64,000 bases of DNA from Mesorhizobium loti (GCF_002858745.1 NZ_PJRO01000008.1:62001-126000); one strand, 5' to 3'. Positions 53,475 through 62,609 are shown, numbered from the stretch's first letter. The notes: a model not told the origin generated them from the sequence alone. Numbers and translations: made by a program.

Positions 53475-54489
53475 GGTCAATTCCAGTTACTTTCGTCGAG
53501 CGTACCGGCTCGCCGACCCCGACGACCTTGCGGTCGGCAACGGCAATGATGAGCTTTTGCAAGGCAGGCAGCATCGCAACGACGGCTGAAAGCCCCTCAC
53601 TGCGTGGAAAGGCGACCGTCAGAACATCTTCGATTGGCAACTCGCCGCTGCAATCGAAGATCACTGGCACGGTCCCCGCACTGAATGCGGCTCTGGCGAG
53701 CGTCACCGTACCGGCTCCGAGCGTCCCGGGACCACGCAGCAGAAGCACGCCAAGATCAGGCGCCAATGCCTCCAGCGGACCGTGGCGGAACTGGCCGAAT
53801 TCGAAACCGAACGCCGGAATGCGGCCCAGTTCCATCAGCATCAGCCCATTGGCCTCAGCCAGGCCGCGCAATTCGCCGCGTCCCGCGACGATCACCGAAT
53901 TTTTCGGTGCCAGCGCCTCAAGGGCTTCGTCCAATGCGGGTTGAGCCGGGGCGACAAGGATATCGCCAAGGTCGTTGTTGTCACCGCCCGCTGCCGCCAG
54001 GACAGCCGCGTGCAAGGCAAGCGTGATGGTGAGACTGCGTGTTGCCGCGAACGCCACCTCCTGCCCACCGGTGCCGACGAGGCACGCCAGGGTGCGCCCG
54101 AGCGTGCTCTGCGGCGCCAGCGTCATGCCAAACAGGTCGGCACCACGCGGCAGGCGCTCCAGCAACTGCAAGATCTCGCCCGATTCACCGGATTGCGATA
54201 CCAGCACGATCGTGCGGGGCTGCATCGGCAGGCCCTGAAGCAAAACATCGCCAGCGGTTTCAGCCCGGCAATCGACACCAAGGCGGCGCCAGGATGTTTC
54301 AGCCATGCGGTTGGCATAGTGTGAGGCGCCCATGCCGATCAGAACCAGTTGACCTGTGCGCATGATGCTGGCGGCCAGTTCGGCTGCTATTGCTTTGTTC
54401 GCGGTCAGCGAAGCGATCGCATCCCCGCCTTGCCGTGCCATCTCGGCCTGCAGCAATGCGAGCCCCTCACCGCTTGTTGCTTCCGTCAT
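53464..54489 (-). CDS. SIS-domain sugar isomerase/deaminase (GlmS/FrlB/AgaS-like)
   Basis: The 341-residue protein has two SIS domains. The first includes LVLIGMGASHYANRMAE and VSQSGESGEILQLLERL (phosphosugar-binding Ser). The second includes IVAGRGELRGLAEANGLML and the FRHGPLEAL motif seen in GlmS-type proteins. There is no glutaminase domain, so it is a deaminase, deglycase or isomerase rather than GlmS. The ATG at 54489 has AGGGG upstream and follows the permease stop by 2 bases. It works with the PfkB kinase on an amino sugar phosphate or a fructosamine phosphate. Confidence 0.87.
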   Translation of the reverse strand: MTEATSGEGLALLQAEMARQGGDAIASLTANKAIAAELAASIMRTGQLVLIGMGASHYANRMAETSWRRLGVDCRAETAGDVLLQGLPMQPRTIVLVSQSGESGEILQLLERLPRGADLFGMTLAPQSTLGRTLACLVGTGGQEVAFAATRSLTITLALHAAVLAAAGGDNNDLGDILVAPAQPALDEALEALAPKNSVIVAGRGELRGLAEANGLMLMELGRIPAFGFEFGQFRHGPLEALAPDLGVLLLRGPGTLGAGTVTLARAAFSAGTVPVIFDCSGELPIEDVLTVAFPRSEGLSAVVAMLPALQKLIIAVADRKVVGVGEPVRSTKVTGIDHEA

Positions 54490-54491
54490 GG

Positions 54492-55334
54492 TCACCCCTT
54501 CACACTGCCCGCGGACAGGCCGGAAAGCAGCGATTTTTGCAGGAAGAAGCCGATCAGCACCGGTGGCAATGCCGCCAGCAGCCCGACTGCCGAGATCAGC
54601 CCGTAGTCGGTGGCACGGCCGGCCGCGAAGTCGGCGATCGCCACCGGCAAGGTCTTGGCGCGCGTGTCACTTGTGTAGAGCAGCGCGTAGAAGAACTCGT
54701 CCCAGGCAAGCAGCAGCGCAAACAGCGCAGCCGCACCCGTCGAGGCTGCCGCCACCGGTAAGGTGATGCGGGTCAAGATCTGGAACAGGTTTGCCCCGTC
54801 GATCGACGCCGCCTGTTCGATCTCCACTGGCACGCTGTCGAAGCCGGATTTCATCAGCCAGGTCACGAAGGGCAGAAGAATGGTACAATAGACGATGATC
54901 AGCGAGGTGACGTTGTTGAGCAGACCAAGCGCGGAAAACACCTTGTAGAGCGGCAGGATCAGTACCACGGGCGGCATCATGTAGGTCACGATCACCGCGT
55001 AAAGCAGCGGCATGCGGCCGGGGTAGCGCGAGAAGGAATAAGCGGCGGGAATGCCGGCAGCGAGCGCTATCGCCGTGGCGCTGACAGCCACGATCACCGA
55101 ATTGCGCAGCGCCGAAAGGAAGGTGAGCCCGGCAGATCCCTCCTCCAGCGAAAACAGCCGCGCATAACGCGAGAAATCCGGCTGCTCGGGAATCCAGCGC
55201 AGCGGGATGGTGGTGAGGTCATTGGCATCCGAGATGCTCATGATGAACAGCCACGCGACCGGTGCCAGAATGGACGCCACGAACAGGGCCACGGCGACAT
55301 AAACCAGGATAGTAGCGGTCAGGCTGCGTCTCAC
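54492..55334 (-). CDS. Carbohydrate ABC transporter permease (MalG type)
   Basis: The 280-residue protein has six membrane segments, the periplasmic stretch IPLRWIPEQPDFSRYARLF, and the EAA loop IEQAASIDGANLFQILTRITLPV, typical of MalG/carbohydrate-uptake-1 permeases. It overlaps the partner permease by four bases and lies directly upstream of the SIS gene in one operon. No ATPase (MsmX/UgpC-type) gene is present in the locus. It may share one encoded elsewhere. Confidence 0.92.
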   Translation of the reverse strand: MRRSLTATILVYVAVALFVASILAPVAWLFIMSISDANDLTTIPLRWIPEQPDFSRYARLFSLEEGSAGLTFLSALRNSVIVAVSATAIALAAGIPAAYSFSRYPGRMPLLYAVIVTYMMPPVVLILPLYKVFSALGLLNNVTSLIIVYCTILLPFVTWLMKSGFDSVPVEIEQAASIDGANLFQILTRITLPVAAASTGAAALFALLLAWDEFFYALLYTSDTRAKTLPVAIADFAAGRATDYGLISAVGLLAALPPVLIGFFLQKSLLSGLSAGSVKG

Positions 55335-56218
55335 GAGCGTTTCTCCCGCCGCACCAGCATGACGACATAGATCGAAATCATCAGCCCGCTCATAGCAGTT
55401 ACTGTCAGCGCATAGGCGGCACCGCTGCCGGCTCGCAGATAAGTGAAGGATTCCTGGTAGACGAAGAAAGACACCGTCTTCGTGGAATCGGCCGGCCCGC
55501 CACGCGTCATCACATAGAAGATGTCGAAGACCTTGAAGGCTTCGATGGCGCGCAGCACCATCGCAACGCTGAGCGAGCCGATGATGCCCGGCAGCGTGAT
55601 CTTCCAGAACCGCGTCCAGGCATTCGCCCCATCCATGATCGCGGCCTCATAGAGATCCTTCGGCACCGTCTGCAGGGCGGCCAGCGCGATCAGCGCGATC
55701 AGCGGATAGTTCTTCCAGATGTCGGCGAGGATGACCATGTTCATCGCCGTGGCAGGGTCGCCCAGCCAGGAACGATAGGCATCGAGCAGGCCGATCTGGG
55801 TGAGCAGTGCATTCAGGCTGCCATATTCGGGATTGTAGATGAGGCGCCACATCACCGCGTTGACGATGGTGGGCAGCGCCCAGGGCAGGATGAGCAGCGC
55901 CCGCACCAGGGTCCGGCCCTTGAATTCCTGGTTGAGCAGCAGCGCAACCAGCACGCCGAGCACCACTTCGGCCGAAACCGACAGCACGGTGAAATAGGTG
56001 GTGCGACCGACGGCAGCACGAAAGTCGCTGTCATCGAGGATGTAAGCGAAGTTCTCCAGTCCGATCCATTGCCACACATAGCCCTGGCCGGTCAGGCTGG
56101 CGTCGGTGAACGCCAGCCACAAGGTGTTGAGGAGAGGAAAGGCAGTCACCAGCACCATGATCGAAATCATGGGCGTCAGTAACAGCCAAGCCGTACGGTC
56201 CTGTTGGGCTGGGGCCAT
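55331..56218 (-). CDS. Carbohydrate ABC transporter permease (MalF/UgpA type)
   Basis: The 295-residue protein starts with a typical WLLLTPMISIMVLVTAFPLL helix. It has six membrane segments, the EAA loop YEAAIMDGANAWTRFWKITLPGI, and FKVFDIFYVMTRGGPADST, all standard for carbohydrate permeases of this class. It is encoded 27 bases after the binding-protein gene and pairs with the MalG-type permease. Confidence 0.92.
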   Translation of the reverse strand: MAPAQQDRTAWLLLTPMISIMVLVTAFPLLNTLWLAFTDASLTGQGYVWQWIGLENFAYILDDSDFRAAVGRTTYFTVLSVSAEVVLGVLVALLLNQEFKGRTLVRALLILPWALPTIVNAVMWRLIYNPEYGSLNALLTQIGLLDAYRSWLGDPATAMNMVILADIWKNYPLIALIALAALQTVPKDLYEAAIMDGANAWTRFWKITLPGIIGSLSVAMVLRAIEAFKVFDIFYVMTRGGPADSTKTVSFFVYQESFTYLRAGSGAAYALTVTAMSGLMISIYVVMLVRREKRS

Positions 56219-56245
56219 GACGGCTCTGCTCTCCCTCGAAGGCGG

Positions 56246-57493
56246 CTAACGCAGTCGACCTGCGGCCTTGGTCGCCGCCGTCATGGCGTCGTCCGTCGAA
56301 GCCTGGCCAAGCAGCACCTGCTGGATGTTCTTCTGCAGGATCGACGACAGCTCCGGATAGGAGGGGGTCATCGGGCGCGCGAACATCACACCGAGCGAGA
56401 CCTTGGCGGCGTCAATCAGCTTTTCCTGCCCCTTGGTCACCGCCGGGTCGTCATAGGAGGATTTCCAGATCGGCAGGCTGAGCTTGGCGTATTTGTTCTG
56501 CGTCTCCTGCGAGGTCATGAAGGTGATGAACTTCCATGCCTCGTCGGGGTGCTTGGAACCGGCCGAAATCCCCAAGCCCATCGAGCCATTGATGGCAGAG
56601 GCTTCGGCCTTGCCCTTAAAGCCGGGGGCAGGAACGATGCCGATCTTGCCAGCGACCTTGCTCTCCTTCGGATCGTTGGCCATGTTGAACATGTAGGTCC
56701 AGTTCATCGCGAAGGCGGCTTCCCCGGCCGAGAATACCTTGCGCACGTCTTCTTCCAGATATTCGCGCGAATTCGGGTTGGTGACGCCATCGTCCAGCGT
56801 CTTCTTCATGTAGTTGACGGCTTCGACCGAACCGCCCGTGTCGAAGGACAGTTTGCCGTCCTGGGTGAAGGAACCCTTGGCGCCACCAACCATCGATGTG
56901 TAGTCGCAGATCAGTGCCTCCGCCTGACTCCAGCTCCATACGATCGGAAATTTGACGATGCCCTTGTCCTTGATGATCTTGGCCTGCTCGGCCAGTTCCT
57001 CGAAGGTCTTGGGCGGTGCGGAAATACCCGCCTGCTTCAGCATGTCCTGATTGTAGAAGAGATATTTGGTGTCGAGGATCCAGGGCATGCCCCAGATCTT
57101 TCCATCATAGTCCACAGTCGTCCATGCGCCGTCGAACACCTTGTCCCTGTCGGTTTTCGGAACACGAGCGGTCACGTCTTGCAGGAAGCCCTTGGTGGCG
57201 AATTCCGGCGGCCAGATCACGTCGAACAGGACAACGTCATATCCGGAGGAGCCGGCACCCTGGGCCGCCACGATCTTATCGTGCAGCGCCTCGTAGGGCA
57301 CGAATTCCAGATTGACCTTGAGACCCGGATTGGCGGCCTCGAACGTCTTGGCCATCGCCTTGGTGTCGTCCTCGCTATAAGCGGCCTGCTTCATGAAAAT
57401 GGCGTTCAGCGTCACGTCCTCGGCGAAAGCCGGAAACGACTGATGGATCAGCAGCGCAAGCCCGCAGGCAGCGCCCTTGAAGAAGCGGTTCAT
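56246..57493 (-). CDS. Carbohydrate ABC transporter substrate-binding protein
   Basis: The 415-residue family-1 solute receptor has a Sec signal peptide (MNRFFKGAACGLALLIHQ, cleavage near AFAED). Mature regions match sugar-binding proteins: FEAANPGLKVNLEFVPYEALHDKI, IWGMPWILDTKYLFYNQDML, and GSMGLGISAGSKHPDEAWKF. It delivers an unidentified sugar to the MalFG-type permeases. It is the first gene of the operon and is divergent from the ROK repressor, which probably represses it. Confidence 0.93.
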   Translation of the reverse strand: MNRFFKGAACGLALLIHQSFPAFAEDVTLNAIFMKQAAYSEDDTKAMAKTFEAANPGLKVNLEFVPYEALHDKIVAAQGAGSSGYDVVLFDVIWPPEFATKGFLQDVTARVPKTDRDKVFDGAWTTVDYDGKIWGMPWILDTKYLFYNQDMLKQAGISAPPKTFEELAEQAKIIKDKGIVKFPIVWSWSQAEALICDYTSMVGGAKGSFTQDGKLSFDTGGSVEAVNYMKKTLDDGVTNPNSREYLEEDVRKVFSAGEAAFAMNWTYMFNMANDPKESKVAGKIGIVPAPGFKGKAEASAINGSMGLGISAGSKHPDEAWKFITFMTSQETQNKYAKLSLPIWKSSYDDPAVTKGQEKLIDAAKVSLGVMFARPMTPSYPELSSILQKNIQQVLLGQASTDDAMTAATKAAGRLR

Positions 57494-57564
57494 TGATTCC
57501 TCCCGATTGGTTGACCGTCTGGCCTGTGTGGCCTCGACAGCCGCTTAAACTAGATCATGTGAAA

Positions 57565-57584
57565 TTAATTAAATCAAGTTGATT
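57565..57584. promoter_or_regulatory. AT-rich palindromes between the sugar operon and the ROK gene
   Basis: TTAATTAA (57565-57572) adjoins AATCAAGTTGATT (57572-57584), a perfect 6-base inverted repeat around one G, in the middle of the 139-base divergent promoter. ROK repressors such as Mlc and XylR bind AT-rich inverted repeats, so this is a plausible ROK operator. Confidence 0.5.
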
Positions 57585-57632
57585 GGCTTATATTTTCCTT
57601 CATAATCAGCGGAACTCGCGTAGAGAGTTTGC

Positions 57633-58838
57633 ATGACCCTCAAGAGACCCGTCGCAGGCACCAATCTCGAACAGGCCAAGTCGCACAATCGCCGCGTCGT
57701 CATCGAGGCGATCAGGACGAATGGTGCGCTCTCGCGCGCCCAGATCGCGCGGCTGACAGCCTTGAGCTCACAGACCATTTCCAACATCGTCGACGAATTG
57801 GAACGTACTGGGTTGTTGCGCGCCGAGGCGACACAGAAAGGCGCGCGCGGACAGCCCGCGGTGCCCTATTCGATCGACCCGAACGGCGGCTATTCGATCG
57901 GCCTGCAGCTCGACCATCAGACCGCCGTCGGCGTCGTCACCGACCTGTCCGGAACGCTGCGCTCACGCATCGAGCGCAAGGTCGACAGGCCGACGCCAGC
58001 CGAGGCGATGCCGCTGCTCGCCGCAATAACCGACGAACTCACCCGCTCCTTCCGCTTCGACCGCAGCCGGCTGCTCGGCGTCGGCATGGCCATGCCCGGC
58101 CCCTTCGATGTTGAAGGCATGACTTCGGTCGGCCCGACCGCCCTGCCCGGCTGGCAGGATTTTCCGGTAGCGGCGGAACTGGAACGCCTGACCGGCCTGC
58201 CGGTGACCTTCGAGAATGACGCCACCGCTGCGGCCATCGGCGAACGACTCTACGGCGTCGCCAAGAACCTCGCCAGCTTCGTCTATCTCTTCATCGGCAC
58301 GGGCCTCGGCGCCGGCCTTTTCCTTGACGGCCATCTCTACAAGGGCAGCCGCCACAACGCGGGCGAGATTGGGCATATGATCGTGAAGCCGGACGGGCTC
58401 GCCTGTTTCTGCGGCAAGCACGGCTGCCTGGAACGTTACGTCTCGCTGCGCGCCGCCTATGATTGCCTCGAAATGCCGGATCCCGACCATGCTTCTCCCG
58501 ACAAGCTGGCCGAATTGCTGGCTGCCGGCGACAAACGCCTGCTCGCCTGGGCCGACCAGGCGGCGGCACCGCTGCGACAAGCCATCGACGTCCTGGAACT
58601 CGCCTTCGATCCGGAAACGGTGGTGCTGGGCGGCTTCATGCCGCTCGCCGTCATCGAGGTGCTGGCAGACCGGCTGGAGCCGCTGCATCTGTCGGTCTCG
58701 TCGACACGCACACGTACCTTGCCTCGCGTCCTGATCGGCGCAGCAGGCAAGGACACATCCGTGCTTGGGGCTGCAGCACTGCCGATCTTCTCCGAAACCA
58801 ACCCGCAGTTCGACGTGCTGCAGAAACCACTCGGTTGA
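57633..58838 (+). CDS. ROK-family transcriptional repressor
   Basis: The 401-residue protein has an N-terminal winged helix (LSRAQIARLTALSSQTISNIVDELERTGLL) and a ROK domain with sugar-binding ENDATAAAIGE, GTGLGAGLFLDG, and the zinc motif CFCGKHGCLE with the upstream NAGEIGH histidine. All four zinc ligands are present. It is divergent from the sugar ABC operon and is the likely local repressor, with a sugar or sugar phosphate as inducer. Confidence 0.93.
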   Translation: MTLKRPVAGTNLEQAKSHNRRVVIEAIRTNGALSRAQIARLTALSSQTISNIVDELERTGLLRAEATQKGARGQPAVPYSIDPNGGYSIGLQLDHQTAVGVVTDLSGTLRSRIERKVDRPTPAEAMPLLAAITDELTRSFRFDRSRLLGVGMAMPGPFDVEGMTSVGPTALPGWQDFPVAAELERLTGLPVTFENDATAAAIGERLYGVAKNLASFVYLFIGTGLGAGLFLDGHLYKGSRHNAGEIGHMIVKPDGLACFCGKHGCLERYVSLRAAYDCLEMPDPDHASPDKLAELLAAGDKRLLAWADQAAAPLRQAIDVLELAFDPETVVLGGFMPLAVIEVLADRLEPLHLSVSSTRTRTLPRVLIGAAGKDTSVLGAAALPIFSETNPQFDVLQKPLG

Positions 58839-58970
58839 AACCAACTGCATAAGGCTGCGGCCGCGCTTGTGATTTTTGCGCGCCAGCGGGCGAAGGCGCA
58901 ATTGCGGTGCTTGCCGTCCTGATTGGATTGCAGGATCGTTGCGCCGTGTTCAAATCGACAGGAGAGGATC

Positions 58971-59906
58971 ATGAAGGCAATGAGCTTTGTGCGGCTCGCA
59001 GCGTTTGGTGCCGTGCTGGCTGCAAGCGGCGGCGCATCGGCAGAGGAGCCGGCGTTCTGGAAATTCTACGAACAGTCTCTGAAGTCGGCGAAATACATCG
59101 ACCTCACCCATGCCTTCGCGCCGGTGCAGCCGGTCTGGCCGGGCTTCGGCCCCGCCAAGTTCAAGGCGGCCGTGGCCGGCGCCGATATCGAGGGTTACGT
59201 CAAGAAAGGCGAGGAATTCACCTATGAGAAGCACGGCTTCGTCGCCAGCGCCTATGACCTGACCACCGACCAGTACGGCACCCAACTCGACCCACCCTCG
59301 CACTGGAATCCGAAAGGCGCCACCATCAGCGACCTGCCGCCGACATTCGCGGTGAGGCCGCTTGTGGTGATCGACATCAGCGGCAAGGCAAGGACCGACG
59401 AGGGTTATCACCTCAAGGTCGCCGACATCGAGGAATGGGAAAAGAGACACGGCCGCATCCCGGAAGGCTCGGTCGTGTTCGTGCGCTCCGACTGGTACAA
59501 GAAATGGAATGAGCCGGAACGCTTCGCCAAAGCACCGTTCCCCGGCGTGAGCCTCGATGCGCTGAAGTTCCTGCATCTGGAGCGCAAGATCCTGTTTCAC
59601 GGCCACGAGCCGCTCGACACCGACACCACGCCGAACCTCGAAGGTGAATATTGGCTCATGCACAACAACTTCGTGCAAGCTGAAGGCGTGGCCAATCTCG
59701 ACAAGGTACCCGAGGCTGGCGCGCTTGTGACGATTGGCTTCGCCAAGCCGCAGGGCGGTTCGGGTGGCTATGCCCGCTATATCGCGATTGCGCCCTCCGA
59801 CTGGCCGGAGGGTGTTTCAGTCAACGATGCGCCCGGTGCCCCGCTGCCCGAGCAGACCGCACCGCTAAAACGTGACAGGGACGGCGTGTTCCGCCCCACA
59901 CCGTAG
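58971..59906 (+). CDS. Periplasmic cyclase-family (kynurenine formamidase-like) hydrolase
   Basis: The 311-residue protein has a signal peptide (MKAMSFVRLAAFG, cleavage near GASAEE), unusual for this mostly cytoplasmic family. The metal-binding motif reads YGTQLDPPSHW, the Gln-type variant of the HxGTHxDxPxH signature, followed by the FHGHEPLDTDTTP region and a C-terminal GYARYIAIAP. Members hydrolyse cyclic or N-formyl amides or esters. The substrate is not predictable. The ATG at 58971 follows GGAGAGGATC. It stands alone between the ROK gene and a bidirectional hairpin. Confidence 0.85.
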   Translation: MKAMSFVRLAAFGAVLAASGGASAEEPAFWKFYEQSLKSAKYIDLTHAFAPVQPVWPGFGPAKFKAAVAGADIEGYVKKGEEFTYEKHGFVASAYDLTTDQYGTQLDPPSHWNPKGATISDLPPTFAVRPLVVIDISGKARTDEGYHLKVADIEEWEKRHGRIPEGSVVFVRSDWYKKWNEPERFAKAPFPGVSLDALKFLHLERKILFHGHEPLDTDTTPNLEGEYWLMHNNFVQAEGVANLDKVPEAGALVTIGFAKPQGGSGGYARYIAIAPSDWPEGVSVNDAPGAPLPEQTAPLKRDRDGVFRPTP

Positions 59907-59929
59907 CAGTTGGGCCGTTGTGCATGGAG

Positions 59930-59962
59930 CCTCCATCTTCCTCGTCTTCAGGAAGATGGAGG
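59930..59962. terminator. Bidirectional hairpin between cyclase-family and hexosaminidase genes
   Basis: CCTCCATCTTCCT (59930-59942) and AGGAAGATGGAGG (59950-59962) are perfect 13-base complements with a 7-base loop, located between two convergent stop codons. There is no T-tract on either strand. The strong symmetric stem suits a shared terminator or 3'-end stabiliser. Confidence 0.7.
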
Positions 59963-59968
59963 TAAGAC

Positions 59969-61993
59969 TTATGCCGCCGCGGTGATGCCATAGAGGATCG
60001 GCATCAAACCGGCGAGCGCCTTGAAGCGCTGCCATGATTTGCGCTCCGGCTTCGTCCAGCCGGTCTCGGCCAGGGCGGAGATACGCGGAAACACCAACCG
60101 GTCGAACACGCCGCGATCGGTCATCGGCTCCGACCAGATGCAGCACTGCACGCCGAGGAAGTGCTTCTTCTGCTCCTCGGTCCAGCCTTCCACCGGGTCG
60201 AATCCGTAAAGCGTCTCCGGCTCTGACCAGCCGGCCCAGGCCGCGCCGGGCTCCGACCAGGCCGGGCTGTTGGCCATGTCGAGATAGTAGACCTGGCCGG
60301 GACAGACAACGATGTCGTAGCCACGTCCGGCGAGCGCCGCCGATATCTCCACAGAGCGCCAGCCATTCAGGAAGCTCTTGTCTTTATCGATGATGTCGCC
60401 ATGCGCGGCCTCTTCCCAACCACCGGTAATACAGCCGCGCGAAGCGAGGAAGGTCTGCGCGCGTCGTAGAAACTCGGCCTGCAACACGGCTGCACCCGAG
60501 CCGTCAATCTCATCAGCATTGTGGCGGTTGGTGATGACATTGACGCGCTTGGCATGAAGGGCAGCAACGTCTGCACCGGCCAACTCGGCAAGCCTGTCCA
60601 ACGCCTCCGGCGAACCCGACCAGGCGCCGATAGGCACTTCGTCGGCACCGACATGGATGCGTTTGTACGGGAACAGCGCAATCACCTCGTCCAGAATGGT
60701 TTCGAGCACCTGGAAGGTTTCCTCACGCGCCGGGTTGAGGCAGTTGTTGGGGAAGCCCTGCACCGAATAATACACGCCGTGCTCGGCCGGATCGCGCAGT
60801 TCAGGGATCGCCTGCAGCATGGCGTAGCAATGACCAGGAACATCGATCTCCGGGATCACTTCAATGCTGAGACGACCGGCCAGCGCAACAATCTCGCGCA
60901 CGGAAGACTTGCTATAGTAACCACCAGTCCGCTCTGGCCCGGACCCGAGCAGCGGCGGCAGCGGCAGCCCATGGCCGCGCCAGGCGCCGATGCGGGTCAG
61001 TTCCGGATACGCGTCGATTTCGATGCGCCAGGCCTCGTCATCGGACAGGTGCCAGTGAAAACGGTTGAGCTTGTTCCACGCCATGATCCTGAGGAAGCGG
61101 CTGACTTCGGCTGTGCCATAAAATTGTCGAGCCACGTCGAGATGCGTGCCACGCCAGCCCAACGACGGCTCATCCTTGATCTCGCCTTCCTGTGGGAAGA
61201 GGAAAGTCTCGGGATGAAGACGCGCGCCGCGCAGGATTTGTCCCAGAGTGATCAGCCCGTAGAGCAGGCCGGCGCGCGTCGCGGCCGAAATCATCACACG
61301 GTCGCCTGCGAAGCGGATGGCGTACGCCTCAGAAGCAAAATCGTTGACGAGCGAAAGAGAAACCGGCAAGCCGCCCTCGCCTTCCGGCCGCACGATGCCT
61401 TCTACAGGAAACAGCCCCTCGACCAGCTCAGCGAAAGCGGCGGCGGCAGCTTTGGCCTCATCGCCTTTTGCCTCAAGCGCGAGGCCTTGCGGCACGGCGG
61501 CACGGCCCGATACAGAAACACTGTTCGGCCAAGGTACGATGGCTACGGGCACTGGCGCCACATGCGGCACGGGATATATTTCTGCGCCACGCTTCAGCGG
61601 TGCATTGTCACCCTTGGCCTGCGTCGGGGCGACTGACACCGGCACCGTGGTACCATCGGCAAAAGCGACATAGGCAGTGTTGGCGCCATCAGTCCAATGG
61701 CGAAGCGGATAAGAAAGTCCACGCGCGGTCACCGTCCACGAAGCTCCAGGCTCCAGCACGAAGCCCTCGGGCGGTGACAATTCGGAATGGTTGGAAAGCC
61801 GAGCGGTCAGGCTACCGCCTTCGACCACCGCTTCAGGATCGATACGGCCAGGACCATTTACGCAAAGCTTGAAGCCGGAGACCGGTTTCGCCGAAAGATT
61901 GGTGAGCGTCAGCGAATAGGCGAGGCTTTCGTCGTCGATGGCGGGTGTCCAGTGGGTTTGCAGGCGGAGGGCAGATTTCGGCTGGATGGTCAT
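59969..61993 (-). CDS. Beta-N-acetylhexosaminidase (GH20)
   Basis: The 674-residue protein has a GH20-type N-terminal region and the catalytic barrel. Key motifs are RGTHLDVARQF (281-291), NRFHWHLSDDEAWRIEI, VIPEIDVPGHCYAML, and the Asp-Glu catalytic pair in HVGADEVP (Asp451, Glu452). It lacks a signal peptide, so it acts on imported oligosaccharides in the cytoplasm and releases N-acetylglucosamine or N-acetylgalactosamine. It lies near the sugar importer locus but is not in the same operon. Confidence 0.93.
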   Translation of the reverse strand: MTIQPKSALRLQTHWTPAIDDESLAYSLTLTNLSAKPVSGFKLCVNGPGRIDPEAVVEGGSLTARLSNHSELSPPEGFVLEPGASWTVTARGLSYPLRHWTDGANTAYVAFADGTTVPVSVAPTQAKGDNAPLKRGAEIYPVPHVAPVPVAIVPWPNSVSVSGRAAVPQGLALEAKGDEAKAAAAAFAELVEGLFPVEGIVRPEGEGGLPVSLSLVNDFASEAYAIRFAGDRVMISAATRAGLLYGLITLGQILRGARLHPETFLFPQEGEIKDEPSLGWRGTHLDVARQFYGTAEVSRFLRIMAWNKLNRFHWHLSDDEAWRIEIDAYPELTRIGAWRGHGLPLPPLLGSGPERTGGYYSKSSVREIVALAGRLSIEVIPEIDVPGHCYAMLQAIPELRDPAEHGVYYSVQGFPNNCLNPAREETFQVLETILDEVIALFPYKRIHVGADEVPIGAWSGSPEALDRLAELAGADVAALHAKRVNVITNRHNADEIDGSGAAVLQAEFLRRAQTFLASRGCITGGWEEAAHGDIIDKDKSFLNGWRSVEISAALAGRGYDIVVCPGQVYYLDMANSPAWSEPGAAWAGWSEPETLYGFDPVEGWTEEQKKHFLGVQCCIWSEPMTDRGVFDRLVFPRISALAETGWTKPERKSWQRFKALAGLMPILYGITAAA

Positions 61994-62055
61994 GTCGAAC
62001 TTTCAGTTTGGCAAGCGTTGACGGTTTGCGGTAGCGCTTCCATCCCCCGGCCGGA

Positions 62056-62073
62056 CCTTCCCTCTCAGGAAGG
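62056..62073. repeat. Small hairpin upstream of the hexosaminidase gene
   Basis: CCTTCC (62056-62061) and GGAAGG (62068-62073) form a 6-base stem with a 6-base loop in the 130-base gap between the GNAT stop and the hexosaminidase start. The same gap also holds GGAAGCTTCC (62075-62084). They may be part of an operator or a weak terminator of the GNAT gene. Confidence 0.3.
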
Positions 62074-62123
62074 TGGAAGCTTCCGGCTACACACCCTGCC
62101 CGCCGCTTCGGCGAGCCGGCGCA

Positions 62124-62609
62124 TTATTCATGAGGCGGCGATGACTTCAACAGTCCGGCATAGATACCGGGTTCGGAGTTGGGGATCATCGTGGCACCCA
62201 CCGTACGCTCGTAGAATTCCGAAGGGCCGACATCCCCGATGATGGCGTAGCCATAGCCCATCGTTTTGAGGTCGAGCAGCGAGGCGAGTAACAATGCATG
62301 GCCGATGCCCAGACCTCTTGCCGCCTTGTCGACACCGGTCGGACCGAAAAAACCGCGTGCGATCGATTCATGGCAGGAAAAGCCGATCAGCTTTTCCTCG
62401 CGTGTCGCCAGGAAGCATGTCGGCGGCTGGCGCATGATGGCGACAGCCGTTTCGCTCGACCAGCCGGCGCCGAACGTCTTGCGCACCCATGTGGTGACGA
62501 GCTCGAGCTCCGGCGCCAGTGCCCGGCGGATCGTGACCCCGGCCTTCTGGATGCGCTCATCCAGGGCAGGCTCCGGTTTCAAAAGGGAAAGATTGACGAG
62601 ATAATCCAT
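62124..62609 (-). CDS. GNAT-family acetyltransferase
   Basis: The 161-residue protein has the GNAT fold pattern. The acetyl-CoA pyrophosphate loop is in GVDKAARGLGIGHALL (Q/RxxGxG/A-type), preceded by strand FLATREEKLIGFSCHE and followed by YAIIGDVGPSEFYERTVGA. The substrate is unknown (possibly a small amine, peptide or protein N terminus). It is flanked upstream by a long palindrome (62626-62727) and downstream by the hexosaminidase gene. Confidence 0.85.
   Translation of the reverse strand: MDYLVNLSLLKPEPALDERIQKAGVTIRRALAPELELVTTWVRKTFGAGWSSETAVAIMRQPPTCFLATREEKLIGFSCHESIARGFFGPTGVDKAARGLGIGHALLLASLLDLKTMGYGYAIIGDVGPSEFYERTVGATMIPNSEPGIYAGLLKSSPPHE

Noticed and set aside
57511..57526. 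TTGACC...TGG string resembling a RutR box before the sugar-binding protein gene
   Set aside because: Only about 10 of 14 positions match and the right half lacks TCAA; the locus has no pyrimidine genes.
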